From NCBI GenBank assembly GCA_964510575.1, contig CAZECN010000001.1, forward strand, positions 1-64,000: a stretch of DNA of 64,000 nucleotides, in the 5' to 3' direction. Below, one piece after another: positions 35,223-44,048 of the stretch (positions are counted from its first letter, which is position 1; the number at the start of each line of letters is the position of its first letter). A program made the translations under genes and the position numbers. This stretch comes from CALKYB01 sp964510575. GTDB taxonomy: Bacteria > Bdellovibrionota_C > UBA2361 > SZUA-149 > CALKYB01. The notes beneath the pieces are model-generated. The model had not been told where the DNA came from and made no database searches. It worked only from the letters and a program-made list of their open reading frames with translations.

Positions 35223-36965
35223 TTGATCGAAACTATACTGCTATCGAGCCTAATTTATCTTCTGGTGACCCTTTTTCCTTTGTCCCTGGGTCATTGCTTG
35301 TTCGGAAAAATTGTCCCAGGCAGCGCTGGCCTAAAGATATCGCTGGAATTTTGTTTAGGGGTCTTTTCTTTGTGTCTTCTAACGACTGTCCTTACCTTAT
35401 CCGGTTTGGAGCATGCATCAATTCGGATTTTGCTTATCCTCCTTATGGGCCTTTCCTTTTTTCTGAGTTTTTCAGGGGATAGGTTTTTGGCGGACTGTAG
35501 GAAAGGTCACTTGGCCGGCTATCTGCTTGGATTACTTTCTACTTTAATATTTTCTCTTTATCTCTGTTTCCCAAATGGCCTTGTAGGGGAAGCGTTGGTT
35601 GATACATCGATGATGATTACGGGACTGCCAGTGGATCTAATCATTCCATATAATTTTTCAAGAATCATGCTTGAGGGAATTGATCCCAATAGCGTTGATA
35701 TAGTTCCCGGATGGGGTGCGGGAGATAGAGGGCCCATCGCTGCCATATTGAACAGCGCGGTTTTCTATATGGCTGGTCTAAAAGAGAGTGCAAACTGGAT
35801 GGGCTCCAGCCAAGGCCTGTTCTTTCTGTACCAAACTCTGGTTATTGCTCTAAACTCTCTTGGCTTAGTAGTAGTTTGGTTTTTTACTTATGAACGCTAT
35901 GGCTCTCGCGCTGCGGCCTACGCTTCTGTAGCTCTACTAAGCTGTTACTTTGTCGCCCTTAATATGATGTTCGCTTGGCCAAAGTTTTTTATGGCAGCAA
36001 TTCTGATTGCTTCTTTGTGGTTGTGGTTTGAGCATAAGCGGTGGTTTCTTTCAGGGTTAATTGCTGGTCTTGCGATGTTAAGTCACGACTCCGCAATCTT
36101 CACCATTGCAGCTTTCGGAGCTTTTGCCTTTGCTTTAAAAGTTTATGAAGTTTTAAAAATAAAGAACGTGCCGCTGTTTGGTGCGATACGTGACTTAGCA
36201 ATTTACCCTATAGGCTTTTGTTTTGCACTTTCTCCATGGCTAATTGCCAAAGCAGTTTTCTTCAAGAGTTCTCCTCGTCTGCTTTATATGCACCTTTTCT
36301 GTTATACGGACGAGAATTTAGAGGGAGTGACTCTATCGTCCCTGGCTAGAGACTATTTCCAGGAAAATGGTTTACTAGGGGCTCTCAAGATCAGGCTTGA
36401 TAATATGGTTTACCCTTTTGACTACAGGCCTGTCTTTGAGGCTGTTTCTGAAAGTGGAAGCGGTCTTTACAGTTTTATTGGATATATTTCACCTTACCAA
36501 TTTCTACAGGCGGGTGTTTCATTCGGCCCTTTTTTGCTGCTGCTTTTTGTTTTATCGATTTTTCAACAATGGCAAGGTCGGGACCTTCAGCTGCTAATGC
36601 TCAATCTGGTTGCTTTTTTGTCCCTTTTCTTTGTTTCATTAATTTCGGGCTGTTCAGGTAACACAGTTAGCCATATCTGGGCCTATCCAGCCTTCTTAAC
36701 ATTTGCTATTGCCTTGGGCAGTCTGCTCAAAGATGGAAATGGAATAATACAGCTTTTATTCTCTCTTGGGGTGGGTATTAACGGAGCTATTGCCTATATC
36801 TATTTATTTTACCGCTCTGGTACTAAACCTTTTCTTCATGGTTCATATCAATGGTACGCAGGGTTGATTGGACTTGCTGTGCTGATCCTTATTTTATTGG
36901 TATGGGGAGCAGTAGATGAAAATAAATTCACAAACGTAGGGACGTGCAAGAAAAATCGAGACTGA
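35223..36965 (+). CDS. Large polytopic membrane protein, GT-C-like
   Basis: A 580-aa protein with about twelve predicted helices. The start is likely TTG at 35223, which has GGAAAGAG just upstream; a TTG at 35208 is an alternative. The periplasmic segment after the fifth helix holds LPVDLIIPYNFSRIMLEGID and VPGWGAGDRGPIAAI, resembling acceptor/donor loops of GT-C glycosyltransferases. LAMLSHDSAIFTIAAFG later has a histidine-containing loop. No family recognised. It is transcribed away from the FG-GAP protein gene 32153-35011 and followed by a second FG-GAP gene, so the two polytopic and two repeat proteins may work together. Confidence 0.6.
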   Translation: MIETILLSSLIYLLVTLFPLSLGHCLFGKIVPGSAGLKISLEFCLGVFSLCLLTTVLTLSGLEHASIRILLILLMGLSFFLSFSGDRFLADCRKGHLAGYLLGLLSTLIFSLYLCFPNGLVGEALVDTSMMITGLPVDLIIPYNFSRIMLEGIDPNSVDIVPGWGAGDRGPIAAILNSAVFYMAGLKESANWMGSSQGLFFLYQTLVIALNSLGLVVVWFFTYERYGSRAAAYASVALLSCYFVALNMMFAWPKFFMAAILIASLWLWFEHKRWFLSGLIAGLAMLSHDSAIFTIAAFGAFAFALKVYEVLKIKNVPLFGAIRDLAIYPIGFCFALSPWLIAKAVFFKSSPRLLYMHLFCYTDENLEGVTLSSLARDYFQENGLLGALKIRLDNMVYPFDYRPVFEAVSESGSGLYSFIGYISPYQFLQAGVSFGPFLLLLFVLSIFQQWQGRDLQLLMLNLVAFLSLFFVSLISGCSGNTVSHIWAYPAFLTFAIALGSLLKDGNGIIQLLFSLGVGINGAIAYIYLFYRSGTKPFLHGSYQWYAGLIGLAVLILILLVWGAVDENKFTNVGTCKKNRD

Positions 36966-36992
36966 TAACTTTGATTTTGCAGAGTTGGGTGG

Positions 36993-37070
36993 ACAAATGC
37001 TAGTCGCATTTGTAGTCTTGTGTGAATTTATACTTGTCTTCTGGCCTGATTTTACAAGTAAAATCAGGCT
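36993..37070 (+). repeat. Partial third copy of the composite structured repeat
   Basis: Hairpin ACAAATGC-TAGTC-GCATTTGT (36993-37013) corresponds to AAAACGC-TAGTC-GCGTTTT of copy 1, with the same loop and a compensated stem change. After a spacer ending TATACTTGTCTTCTGGCC (copy 1: TATCTGTCTTATGGCC) comes a perfect 12-bp stem, GCCTGATTTTAC/GTAAAATCAGGC (37044-37069), in place of the GGCCATGC hairpin. It ends about 30 bp before the start of the next gene. Confidence 0.65.
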
Positions 37071-37100
37071 GGCGGGTATTCGGTGCTTTCCCTGTTCATA

Positions 37101-38915
37101 ATGAATACCGTGATTCGTTGCAGCAGCTTTAAATTCCCTCTCTCTTTGATCCTATCAGTATTACTGGTCGTAGCACTGATATTGCCTCTTAGTTTTCGTC
37201 TAGTTGATGACAATAAGCATCCTCAGCCAGGTCACTCGAGGCTTGCTGATTTAGAAGATTTGCAAGATTTAAAGACTAAAATTCAAATACATTCGGTTTC
37301 ATCTAGTGGTGATAGGCTTGTTGGAGTTTTGGAGGAAGAAAACCGCAAACCAGTTTTGCTTGAAGCCTCTGGAGCTCAGACTCTTGCTGACCGGAGTTTT
37401 GACGTTAGGGGTAGAATTGCTACCGATGGAAACGTTAATAGAATAGCTTTTTTTAATTCTCTTGATGCTGAAAATAGTGAACTAGTTGTTTGGGAAGCCG
37501 GCTTTGGAGTTCAAACTATTTCTGAAGCTAAATTTACTTCAGGATGGAATTTGGATTTCTCCGAATCAGGTCGAGAACTTAGAATTTGGAAAACTGATTC
37601 TAAAGCTGAATTAAATGGAGGAAAGTTTGGCGAGCTAGGATCTTCTCTAGCTTATAAAGTTATTCTCAAAAGAGGGGGGACTCAAAATTCACACAAGTCT
37701 CGTGTTGAAGATTCAGACTGGAAATTAGCAGTTGATATTTTACCTTTGACCTTCGCTAAAGAATCTACAAGTACAGCCGGTGAAAAACTTAAAGATTCCT
37801 TTTCTTGGCATGGTGAATTTGCAAGCAAGGCAGGCGAGATAGCGAGCAACACTTTTGTTAAAGATGATGTGGATGGAGATCGCATTTCGGATTTAGTTCT
37901 ATTTGGGCCAGGTGATCAACTTCCCTATTGGCAAGCTATTATGCTTGGCGGATTTGATGGTTCTTCAAAAAAAGTAGCAGGTAAAAAGGGAAGAAGAGGC
38001 ACTTGGCGGTTGGGAAAGAATTCTGCCGTACCACTTTCGGCTGATTTTGATGGAGATGGTTTTTTAGATATTGCCACCTACTTACCTCAGAACAATGTCT
38101 TGTCTGAAGGGGACTCTTCAAATTGGGAAGTATATTTTAGCTCAGGAAAAAGATTAGCTAATCAGCCATTATGGCCGCAGTCTAAGAAGTTACTTTATGG
38201 TTTCGGAGATATGCTCGCTGTCACGGGAGACTTTGATGGCGATAAAATTTCCGATATTGGTTTGTATCAAGTGAACACTGGAGACTGGCGTATTCTTTAC
38301 GCCAGTGGACGTTTTAATCTTTTTAAGGGTGTTCAGGGAGACGCTAGTTTTGGGAAAGAGCTAGTTTTTTCACCCGGGGGAATTCCAATAGTTGGCGATT
38401 ATAACGGCGATGGTTTTACAGACCTGGCCACTTACCTTAGAGCTGCAAACGGCGATGGAGTTTGGGATCTAAAGTTTCTTGGTCCCGATAAGCCAAGAGG
38501 AAGAAGAAGTATTCTTTTTGGAAAAAAGGGAGACGTGCCAGTTCCAGGTGATTTTAACTGTAATGGTAAAACTGACCTAGTGGTTTTCAGGGAAAGTAGC
38601 TTTGAGTGGGTTTTTCGCTTTGGAGCAAACAAGGTCAAAACCTTAAAGTGGAAGCCTGAGGAGATTGATGATGAGAAAGTTTACCCACTTACTGCCGATT
38701 ATGACGGGGATGGTTGTAGCGATTTAGCTTACTTTGTCCTTAGGGAGGGCTTGCCAGGAAAGTGGTTCATTTTACCATCAGGTTTTTCTGAGAAAGCATT
38801 GAAGGAGACCTATCCGCGAGGCCACAATATCGTTATTAGTAAATCTTTTGGTCGAGAAGAGGATCTTCCAGCTCAGGTATTGCTAGGCTTTCACCATGGT
38901 AGACTGCTCAGATAG
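37101..38915 (+). CDS. FG-GAP/VCBS repeat protein with N-terminal anchor
   Basis: A 604-aa protein from ATG 37101 (GTG at 37083 adds six residues). One strong hydrophobic helix near residues 12-32 (PLSLILSVLLVVALILPLSF) serves as an uncleaved anchor or signal. A beta-rich region (about 50-240) is followed by six FG-GAP-like repeats from about 254: DDVDGDRISDLVLFG, DFDGDGFLDIATY, DFDGDKISDIGLYQ, DYNGDGFTDLATYL, DFNCNGKTDLVVFR and DYDGDGCSDLAYFV. These acidic loops bind Ca2+. Loop five has Cys-Asn instead of Gly-Asp, so Ca2+ binding there may be weakened. It resembles the repeats of the 952-aa protein at 32-35 kb. Confidence 0.82.
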   Translation: MNTVIRCSSFKFPLSLILSVLLVVALILPLSFRLVDDNKHPQPGHSRLADLEDLQDLKTKIQIHSVSSSGDRLVGVLEEENRKPVLLEASGAQTLADRSFDVRGRIATDGNVNRIAFFNSLDAENSELVVWEAGFGVQTISEAKFTSGWNLDFSESGRELRIWKTDSKAELNGGKFGELGSSLAYKVILKRGGTQNSHKSRVEDSDWKLAVDILPLTFAKESTSTAGEKLKDSFSWHGEFASKAGEIASNTFVKDDVDGDRISDLVLFGPGDQLPYWQAIMLGGFDGSSKKVAGKKGRRGTWRLGKNSAVPLSADFDGDGFLDIATYLPQNNVLSEGDSSNWEVYFSSGKRLANQPLWPQSKKLLYGFGDMLAVTGDFDGDKISDIGLYQVNTGDWRILYASGRFNLFKGVQGDASFGKELVFSPGGIPIVGDYNGDGFTDLATYLRAANGDGVWDLKFLGPDKPRGRRSILFGKKGDVPVPGDFNCNGKTDLVVFRESSFEWVFRFGANKVKTLKWKPEEIDDEKVYPLTADYDGDGCSDLAYFVLREGLPGKWFILPSGFSEKALKETYPRGHNIVISKSFGREEDLPAQVLLGFHHGRLLR

Positions 38916-38929
38916 TAGCAAGCCTGCAC

Positions 38930-39015
38930 TTGGCTCTGCTCTTCGTTTCTTCAAACGCCTCCTCGCTGCGGAGTATAGTCAATACGCCTCACTCGTCGGC
39001 GTTTGGGCTTATATT
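38930..39015 (+). repeat. Structured downstream repeat, second family, copy B
   Basis: Fifteen bases after an FG-GAP gene stop. CTCTTCGTTTCTTC (copy A: CTCTTCGTTTCCTTC) leads into an outer 8-bp stem CAAACGCC/GGCGTTTG and inner TCC/GGA pairing. The segment AATACGCCTCACTCGTCGGC aligns with AGTACGTCTCCCTCCTCAAG of copy A. The outer stem differs from copy A by paired changes. It lies directly upstream of the TauE/SafE gene. Confidence 0.55.
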
Positions 39016-39139
39016 CTTGCGGCTTGATAAGAACCAAGTAAAGCCTAGCTATATTGTCTCGAGCTTTCGGATAGTTGCTTGTGCGGTGGGTGGTGCCGGA
39101 GTAGGCTGCCTTCTAGCATAACAACAAAAGGGAAAAGTT

Positions 39140-39877
39140 TTGGATTACCTGCTTCTGGTGGTAGTCGGAATTGTGGCCGGCGTAATGGGTGGAATTATTG
39201 GCGGTGGTGGGCTGCTGACGATGCCTCTTTTGTTCTTCCTTGATCTCGACGCTTCTTTAGTTATTGGAACTTCGTCTGTAGCTTCTCTTACCACTTGCCT
39301 TTCAGCTACTGGAGTTTTTGCTAGAGGGGACAAGATAAAATGGAAAACATCAGCGCAATTCACTGCTCTGGCCATTCCAGCTTCTCTAATAGGATCCTGG
39401 CTGGTCTTAGTATCCAAGCCTGAAGATTTAAAAAAATATGTCGCGATTGTAATTTTGCTTTGTGTGCCTCTTCTCTTTAAAGATGAGAAGTTTGGCTTGG
39501 AAAGAAAAGAAGTCAGCAAAGCAAAGTACGCTTTCGGCATGGTTCTCTACTTCATGGCGATGATCAACGCGACAGTTGTTCCAGCTGGTGCTGCTCTTGT
39601 GACAGCTATCTTGCTGATAGGTTTTATGGGGATGAAAATCATCGAGGCTCACGCGACCTCTCTTCCTGCTAGGGTAGTTTTGCTTTCGATTGCCTGTACG
39701 GTTTTCTTTCTAAACGATAAAGTGTTACTCCCCTACGCACTCGTTTTAGGGGCAGCTTGCTTTGTAGGTGGAATCCTAGGCGCTAGAATTGCCATGAAAA
39801 TGGGTAACAAATGGGTTAGAACTGCTTTTGTTTGTGTAGTTCTTACTGCCGCATTTAAGATGATTTTCGAACTATAG
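39140..39877 (+). CDS. TauE/SafE family (DUF81) membrane transporter
   Basis: A 245-aa protein with about eight short helices in two repeats. The first repeat holds VAGVMGGIIGGGGLLTMPLL and LVIGTSSVASLTTCLSATGV, the family's GxxGGGGG...P and G(T/N)S motifs. The second has EAHATSLPARVVLLSIACTV and LGAACFVGGILGARIAMKMG, the conserved 'G-A-x-x-G-x-x-x-G' ending. TauE/SafE proteins export small anions such as sulfoacetate, sulfite or related sulfur compounds; the substrate is not predictable here. The start is TTG at 39140 behind AAAGGGAAAAG. The next gene follows after 18 bp. Confidence 0.88.
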   Translation: MDYLLLVVVGIVAGVMGGIIGGGGLLTMPLLFFLDLDASLVIGTSSVASLTTCLSATGVFARGDKIKWKTSAQFTALAIPASLIGSWLVLVSKPEDLKKYVAIVILLCVPLLFKDEKFGLERKEVSKAKYAFGMVLYFMAMINATVVPAGAALVTAILLIGFMGMKIIEAHATSLPARVVLLSIACTVFFLNDKVLLPYALVLGAACFVGGILGARIAMKMGNKWVRTAFVCVVLTAAFKMIFEL

Positions 39878-39895
39878 AAACTTTTAGGAAGTAAC

Positions 39896-40450
39896 ATGTC
39901 CACCATCGTAGCCGTCCAACGCGGAGAAGAAATCGTAGTTGGTGCTGATACCTTGACTAAATACGGGGAATCAAAAGAAACAGCAGAATTTAAAATAGAC
40001 TACTCAAAGATCATCGAAGTTGGAGATAGTCTTTTTGCTTTTGTTGGTCATGCTTCTTTTGGCTTGGTTCTTCAGTCTTATGTAAAATCCCTGCTTGAGG
40101 TTCCTTCTCTTGGTAGTAGGCTTGAAATATTTCAAATGGCTAGGACTATGCATCCAGTCTTAAAGAAAGATTATTTTATGGTTGCTAGTGAAGAGGATAG
40201 TTTTGAGGGATCGGATGTTGATTGTTTGGTAGTAAACAAAAGCGGTATTTATGGTGTTTACTCAATGCAGAATGTGCATCAGTTTAGCAAATACTATGCC
40301 TTTGGTTCTGGCAGTCAGTATGCGATGGGAGCTATGCACGCTCTATACGAAAGTGGAGCAAGTGCTAGAGAGGTTGCAGAGGCAGGTTTGTCTTCGGCGG
40401 TCTCTTTTGATGATGCCTCGGATGGACCAATAGAGATTCGTTCGGTTTAG
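39896..40450 (+). CDS. HslV-like proteasome-family Ntn hydrolase with N-terminal Ser
   Basis: A 184-aa protein alignable to HslV along its whole length. STIVAVQRGEEIVVGADT corresponds to HslV 'TTIVSVRR...GD', AFGSGSQYAMGAMHAL to 'AIGSGGPYAQAAARAL', and SAREVAEAGLSSAVSFDD to 'SAREIAEKALDIAG'. After Met removal residue 1 is Ser, not Thr. Asp17 is kept and a Lys lies near position 32-33. Ser can act as an Ntn nucleophile, but proteasome-type proteases normally use Thr. No hslU is near. It may be a divergent peptidase or a non-proteolytic paralogue. Confidence 0.72.
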   Translation: MSTIVAVQRGEEIVVGADTLTKYGESKETAEFKIDYSKIIEVGDSLFAFVGHASFGLVLQSYVKSLLEVPSLGSRLEIFQMARTMHPVLKKDYFMVASEEDSFEGSDVDCLVVNKSGIYGVYSMQNVHQFSKYYAFGSGSQYAMGAMHALYESGASAREVAEAGLSSAVSFDDASDGPIEIRSV

Positions 40451-41994
40451 CTCTCTCTTAGAAAACTAACTAGCGCTCTTACCGGAAAGCCTGTGGCTCC
40501 TTTTTGATAGATGCCTCTTCTTCCATCCAAAAAGGCAGGTCCTGCAAGGTCAATATGAGCCCAGTCTGTATTGTTAGGAACAAACCTTCTCAAGAACAAA
40601 GCTGCAGTAACGGCTCCAGGGCCAGGGTTGCCAATATTCTTAACATCAGCAATGTCGCTGTTTAGATAAGCATCGTATTCTTCAGCTAAAGGTAAGGGCC
40701 ATAGGTTATCCCCTGTTTCTTCACCGTGCCTATGAAGAGCCTCCGCTAAAGTACTTTCATTGCTAAAAAGCCCAGCGTAACGATCTCCAAGAGCTGCCAC
40801 ACATGCCCCCGTCAGAGTTGCGAAGTCTATAGTTTTGTCAGCTTTAAGTTTTTTGCTGTAGCAAAATGCATCGGCAAGAATCAGTCTTCCCTCCGCATCT
40901 GTATTCAACACTTCTATAGTTTTGCCATCCATGGCTTTCACTACATCACCTGGGTGAGTGCTATTAGCGCTGACCATATTTTCACAAGTCGGGACAAGCG
41001 CGTGGATTCTGCATTTTGGTTTCGCAGAAGCTGGTAGTTTAGCGATAGCTTCCATGATTCCCAGTACAGCTCCTGCTCCGCCCATGTCGCACTTCATAGT
41101 CATCATACCGCGGCTAGACTTTATGCTAAGTCCCCCAGAGTCGAAGGTAATGCCTTTTCCAACCAGCGCTATAGTTTCCTTAGCCTTTCTTTTCGGCTTG
41201 TAATCCATGTGAATTAGGTAAGGCTCAGTAGAACTTCCAGCAGTAACTGATAGAAGAGAACCAGCTTTCATTTTCTTTAAAGCTGACTTACCAAAAACCT
41301 TAATACTCATTTGAGAACTAGTTCCCCGAGCAATTTTTTTAGCAGCTTGTACAATCTCTTTAGGACCCATATCTCCCGCAGGAGTATTAACTAAATCTCT
41401 AGCAAGGTCTTGACCTGAGTTTATTGCGTAAGCTTCTTTTACAACTGCTTTTAGTTTTCCTGTGGGCTCTGATTTTAAGGCGATCTCGACAACTCTTTTA
41501 GGAGCTTTAGATTTACTCTTTTTGTACAGTTTGAAGCTATAGCTTCCTATTAGTACACCTTCAGCAACGGCCTTGATGTAGTCTTGTAAGTTTGAATTTT
41601 TGATATGAGCTAGGCTCAGACAACTATGCTGCTCCGAAGATTTAGCCAAGCTAGCGCCCAGCTCTCTTAGTTGTTCTTTGAGTTTGGCTAGGTCCTGGTC
41701 CTCTTTTCTGTAGGCAATCAAAGTTATTGAACAAGCTTTGGATTTATTCGTAACTAAAACCGTGCAATGCTTGCCCTTACTTGGTTTAAAGTCTTTCTTT
41801 TTTAAACCCTTAACTAGCTGGCCATTTAGTTTGGAGTCTAGTTTTTCGATTGCTTTCCAGGAACTAGAAGCCAATTGGGAGTGGAGCGACTTGCCAGGCT
41901 TTTCAGCTGAAAATACCGGAATAACGGTTGACTCTGATAGTGTCGATGGGCTTTGTTTAGTAAGTTTGATATCCATATTTAGTAAGTAATTCAT
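40447..41994 (-). CDS. pepA: Leucyl aminopeptidase, M17 family
   Basis: A 515-aa enzyme. The N-terminal macro-like domain (about 1-180) is divergent. The C-terminal catalytic domain has TIALVGKGITFDSGGLSIKS (metal/catalytic Lys and Asp), MKCDMGGAGAVLG, and the family signature NTDAEGRLILADAFCY with its Asp and Glu metal ligands and Arg. The Zn/Mn hexamer removes N-terminal residues from peptides in the cytoplasm. It converges on the HslV-like gene with a four-base overlap at the stop codons and diverges from trpD with eight bases between starts, so the two promoters must lie inside genes or overlap. Confidence 0.93.
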   Translation of the reverse strand: MNYLLNMDIKLTKQSPSTLSESTVIPVFSAEKPGKSLHSQLASSSWKAIEKLDSKLNGQLVKGLKKKDFKPSKGKHCTVLVTNKSKACSITLIAYRKEDQDLAKLKEQLRELGASLAKSSEQHSCLSLAHIKNSNLQDYIKAVAEGVLIGSYSFKLYKKSKSKAPKRVVEIALKSEPTGKLKAVVKEAYAINSGQDLARDLVNTPAGDMGPKEIVQAAKKIARGTSSQMSIKVFGKSALKKMKAGSLLSVTAGSSTEPYLIHMDYKPKRKAKETIALVGKGITFDSGGLSIKSSRGMMTMKCDMGGAGAVLGIMEAIAKLPASAKPKCRIHALVPTCENMVSANSTHPGDVVKAMDGKTIEVLNTDAEGRLILADAFCYSKKLKADKTIDFATLTGACVAALGDRYAGLFSNESTLAEALHRHGEETGDNLWPLPLAEEYDAYLNSDIADVKNIGNPGPGAVTAALFLRRFVPNNTDWAHIDLAGPAFLDGRRGIYQKGATGFPVRALVSFLRES

Positions 41995-42002
41995 TAACTG
42001 CC

Positions 42003-43028
42003 ATGAAACAACTCTTTAAAAAATTATCAGCTGGCCAATCATTAGACGAGGCTGAAACCCTTTCAGTGTTCGAGGGAATGATCGGGAGCGAAGCTGAAAT
42101 ATCAGATGCAATGATAGGCGCTTACTTGATGGCGACTGGAGGTAGACTACCCACGGCTGATGAGTTGGTTGGAGGAGCTTCAGCTTTAAGAAAACACATG
42201 AACAAAGTCGAGTTAAAAGACTTCGATTTTGAAGGTGGCGTTGTTGACACCTGTGGTACTGGGGGAAGTGGTTTAGATACATTTAGTGTTTCCACTGCGA
42301 GTGCTTTTGTTGTGGCCGGAACCGGTCAAAAAGTTGCGAAGCATGGTAACAGAGCTTCGACCAGTCGCTCGGGTAGTGCTGACGTGCTGGAAGCCCTCGG
42401 GGTTAGGCTAGATATATCCTCTGCTCAAATTGCGAAATGCATTGATAAAGCTAATTTTGGATTTATGTTTGCTCCAGGGCATCACCCTGCAACTAAGAGA
42501 GTTGTTGGAATACGAAAAGAACTCGGTTTTAGAACTATCTTTAATTTTCTGGGTCCGCTTTCTAATCCAGCGGGAGCTAGGGCCCAGGTACTAGGAGTTA
42601 GCGAGAAAGAGATGTGCCGACCCATGGCGGAAGCTTTATCGAGACTTGGGGTAGAACGGGCAATGGTAGTACATGGGGAAGATGGCCTCGATGAGATCAC
42701 TCTTACTGGTAAAAGCTTTATTGCTGAAGTTAAGCAGAAAAAGATTATTGAATATGAAATATCTCCTGAAGAGTTTGGATTAAATCGAGTAGAGTTTGCT
42801 CAAATTCAGGGAGACGTTCCAGAAAACAACGCTAAGCGGATTAGAGAAATCCTAAGTGGAGAACCTGGGCCTTATCGTGACTTGATAGTAATAAATGCTG
42901 CTGCTGCACTTTATGTTGCAGGTAAGAGTGAATCACTTAAAGAAGGTGTGGCCACTGCTGGAGTATCAATTGATAGTGAGTGGGCAAAAGGTGTATTAGA
43001 AACGGTAATTGAAATAACGAATTCCTAA
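42003..43028 (+). CDS. trpD: Anthranilate phosphoribosyltransferase
   Basis: A 341-aa enzyme. The PRPP-binding motif DTCGTGGSGLDTFSVSTAS, the VAKHGNRASTSRSGSADVLE anthranilate-binding loop, MFAPGHHPATKRVVGIRKEL, FNFLGPLSNPAGARAQVLGV and HGEDGLDEITLTG are the standard TrpD landmarks. It joins anthranilate and PRPP, the second committed step of tryptophan synthesis. trpF follows after six bases. trpE/trpG are not present; trpC, trpB and trpA lie 4-8 kb away on the other strand. Confidence 0.96.
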   Translation: MKQLFKKLSAGQSLDEAETLSVFEGMIGSEAEISDAMIGAYLMATGGRLPTADELVGGASALRKHMNKVELKDFDFEGGVVDTCGTGGSGLDTFSVSTASAFVVAGTGQKVAKHGNRASTSRSGSADVLEALGVRLDISSAQIAKCIDKANFGFMFAPGHHPATKRVVGIRKELGFRTIFNFLGPLSNPAGARAQVLGVSEKEMCRPMAEALSRLGVERAMVVHGEDGLDEITLTGKSFIAEVKQKKIIEYEISPEEFGLNRVEFAQIQGDVPENNAKRIREILSGEPGPYRDLIVINAAAALYVAGKSESLKEGVATAGVSIDSEWAKGVLETVIEITNS

Positions 43029-43034
43029 AACGAT

Positions 43035-43664
43035 TTGTCACAACCTAAGATAAAAATTTGTGGAATAACTAACTTGGAAGATGCTGAGCTTTCGCTAGAG
43101 GCGGGGGCGGCGTTTCTAGGTTTTAATTTTTATCAGAATTCAAAGCGTTATATCGAGCCAGAGAAAGTAAAGGAAATAGTAGCGGCGCTTCCTTCCGATA
43201 AAAAATACTTCGGGGTGTTCGTAAATCATAGTCGGGAAGAGGTTGTTGAGATTGCAGCAATTTCGGGAATCTCTGGCTTACAGTTCCATGGCGATGAGCC
43301 AGACAGTATGCTTGAAGACTGGTCTGAATTTGAAGTTATAAAAGTCCTCAGGCTTAAGGCCCTTCCCGAAATCTCAAAATTAAAAGCTTTGCTGGAGAAA
43401 GCAGATTATCTCTTGTTCGATAGCTTCAGTGATAAAGAATATGGTGGAACTGGTAAGACTATAGCTGGCGATATACTAGAAGAGCTTACCGATAAAAATA
43501 TACTACAAAGACTATTTATCGCAGGTGGTGTTACATCTTCGAACATAAAATCCATTTCAGACTTATCTCCATTCGCCATAGATTTAGCCAGTGGCGTTGA
43601 GTCTGACAATCCACGAAAGAAGTCTCTAGAGAAGATAAAAACCCTATTCAGAAACTTAGAGTAG
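43035..43664 (+). CDS. trpF: Phosphoribosylanthranilate isomerase
   Basis: A 209-aa TIM-barrel protein. It opens KIKICGITNLEDAELSLEAG with the catalytic Cys of the KICG motif. Then come GAAFLGFNFYQNSKRYIEPE, KYFGVFVNHS, GLQFHGDEPD, LLFDSF (catalytic Asp) and FIAGGVTSSNI, ending in FAIDLASGVESDNPRKKSLE. All are TrpF signatures. The start is TTG at 43035, six bases after trpD, so translation is probably coupled. Confidence 0.95.
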   Translation: MSQPKIKICGITNLEDAELSLEAGAAFLGFNFYQNSKRYIEPEKVKEIVAALPSDKKYFGVFVNHSREEVVEIAAISGISGLQFHGDEPDSMLEDWSEFEVIKVLRLKALPEISKLKALLEKADYLLFDSFSDKEYGGTGKTIAGDILEELTDKNILQRLFIAGGVTSSNIKSISDLSPFAIDLASGVESDNPRKKSLEKIKTLFRNLE

Positions 43665-43919
43665 AATGAGTACTCGGTCTGTTAAGTCGTTTTTTAGCTC
43701 CATATAGATGATTTTCGGCTCAAATTAATGTATGCTTAATTCATCTTGCTTGAAGTCAGATTACTCTGGCTGGATTTTTTAGGGTGAAAAATTAGGTTGG
43801 TTGTCTGTTTTAAAGCGATTTTCTGAACTTTTTTCATGCCTTCATCGGGCTTAAAGTAAAGTTAAGAGCTTAAAAATAATTGTTACAAAATCAGTCCTAG
43901 CTTCATACATCCCGGTGAC

Positions 43920-44041
43920 AACCCGCTGGACCATTACGTGGATAATCTCAATTGTAGGGAGGTCGTCCATTTGCAAATTGGAACACTGCCTAAGTAATGG
44001 GAAAGCAATGGACCGAAGATTTAATAGTCTTCGGGAGGGAG
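43920..44041 (+). promoter_or_regulatory. Structured 5' leader with alternative pairings, possible riboregulator
   Basis: Within the 384-bp gap after trpF, the last 130 bases are rich in pairings. CCATTAC (43931-43937) pairs with GTAATGG (43994-44000). GTCCATT (43965-43971) pairs with AATGGAC (44007-44013), giving an interleaved, pseudoknot or mutually exclusive arrangement. CCGAAGA/TCTTCGG (44013-44034) forms a 7-bp hairpin touching the GGGAGGGAG ribosome site. It does not match a riboswitch class I know. The first 250 bases of the gap show nothing. Confidence 0.45.
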
Positions 44042-44048
44042 AATAAAA

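Noticed and set aside
43939..43962. TPP riboswitch-like words GGATAAT and GTAGGGA
   Set aside because: The conserved CTGAGA and other helices of the TPP element are missing and the downstream gene has no thiamine link.
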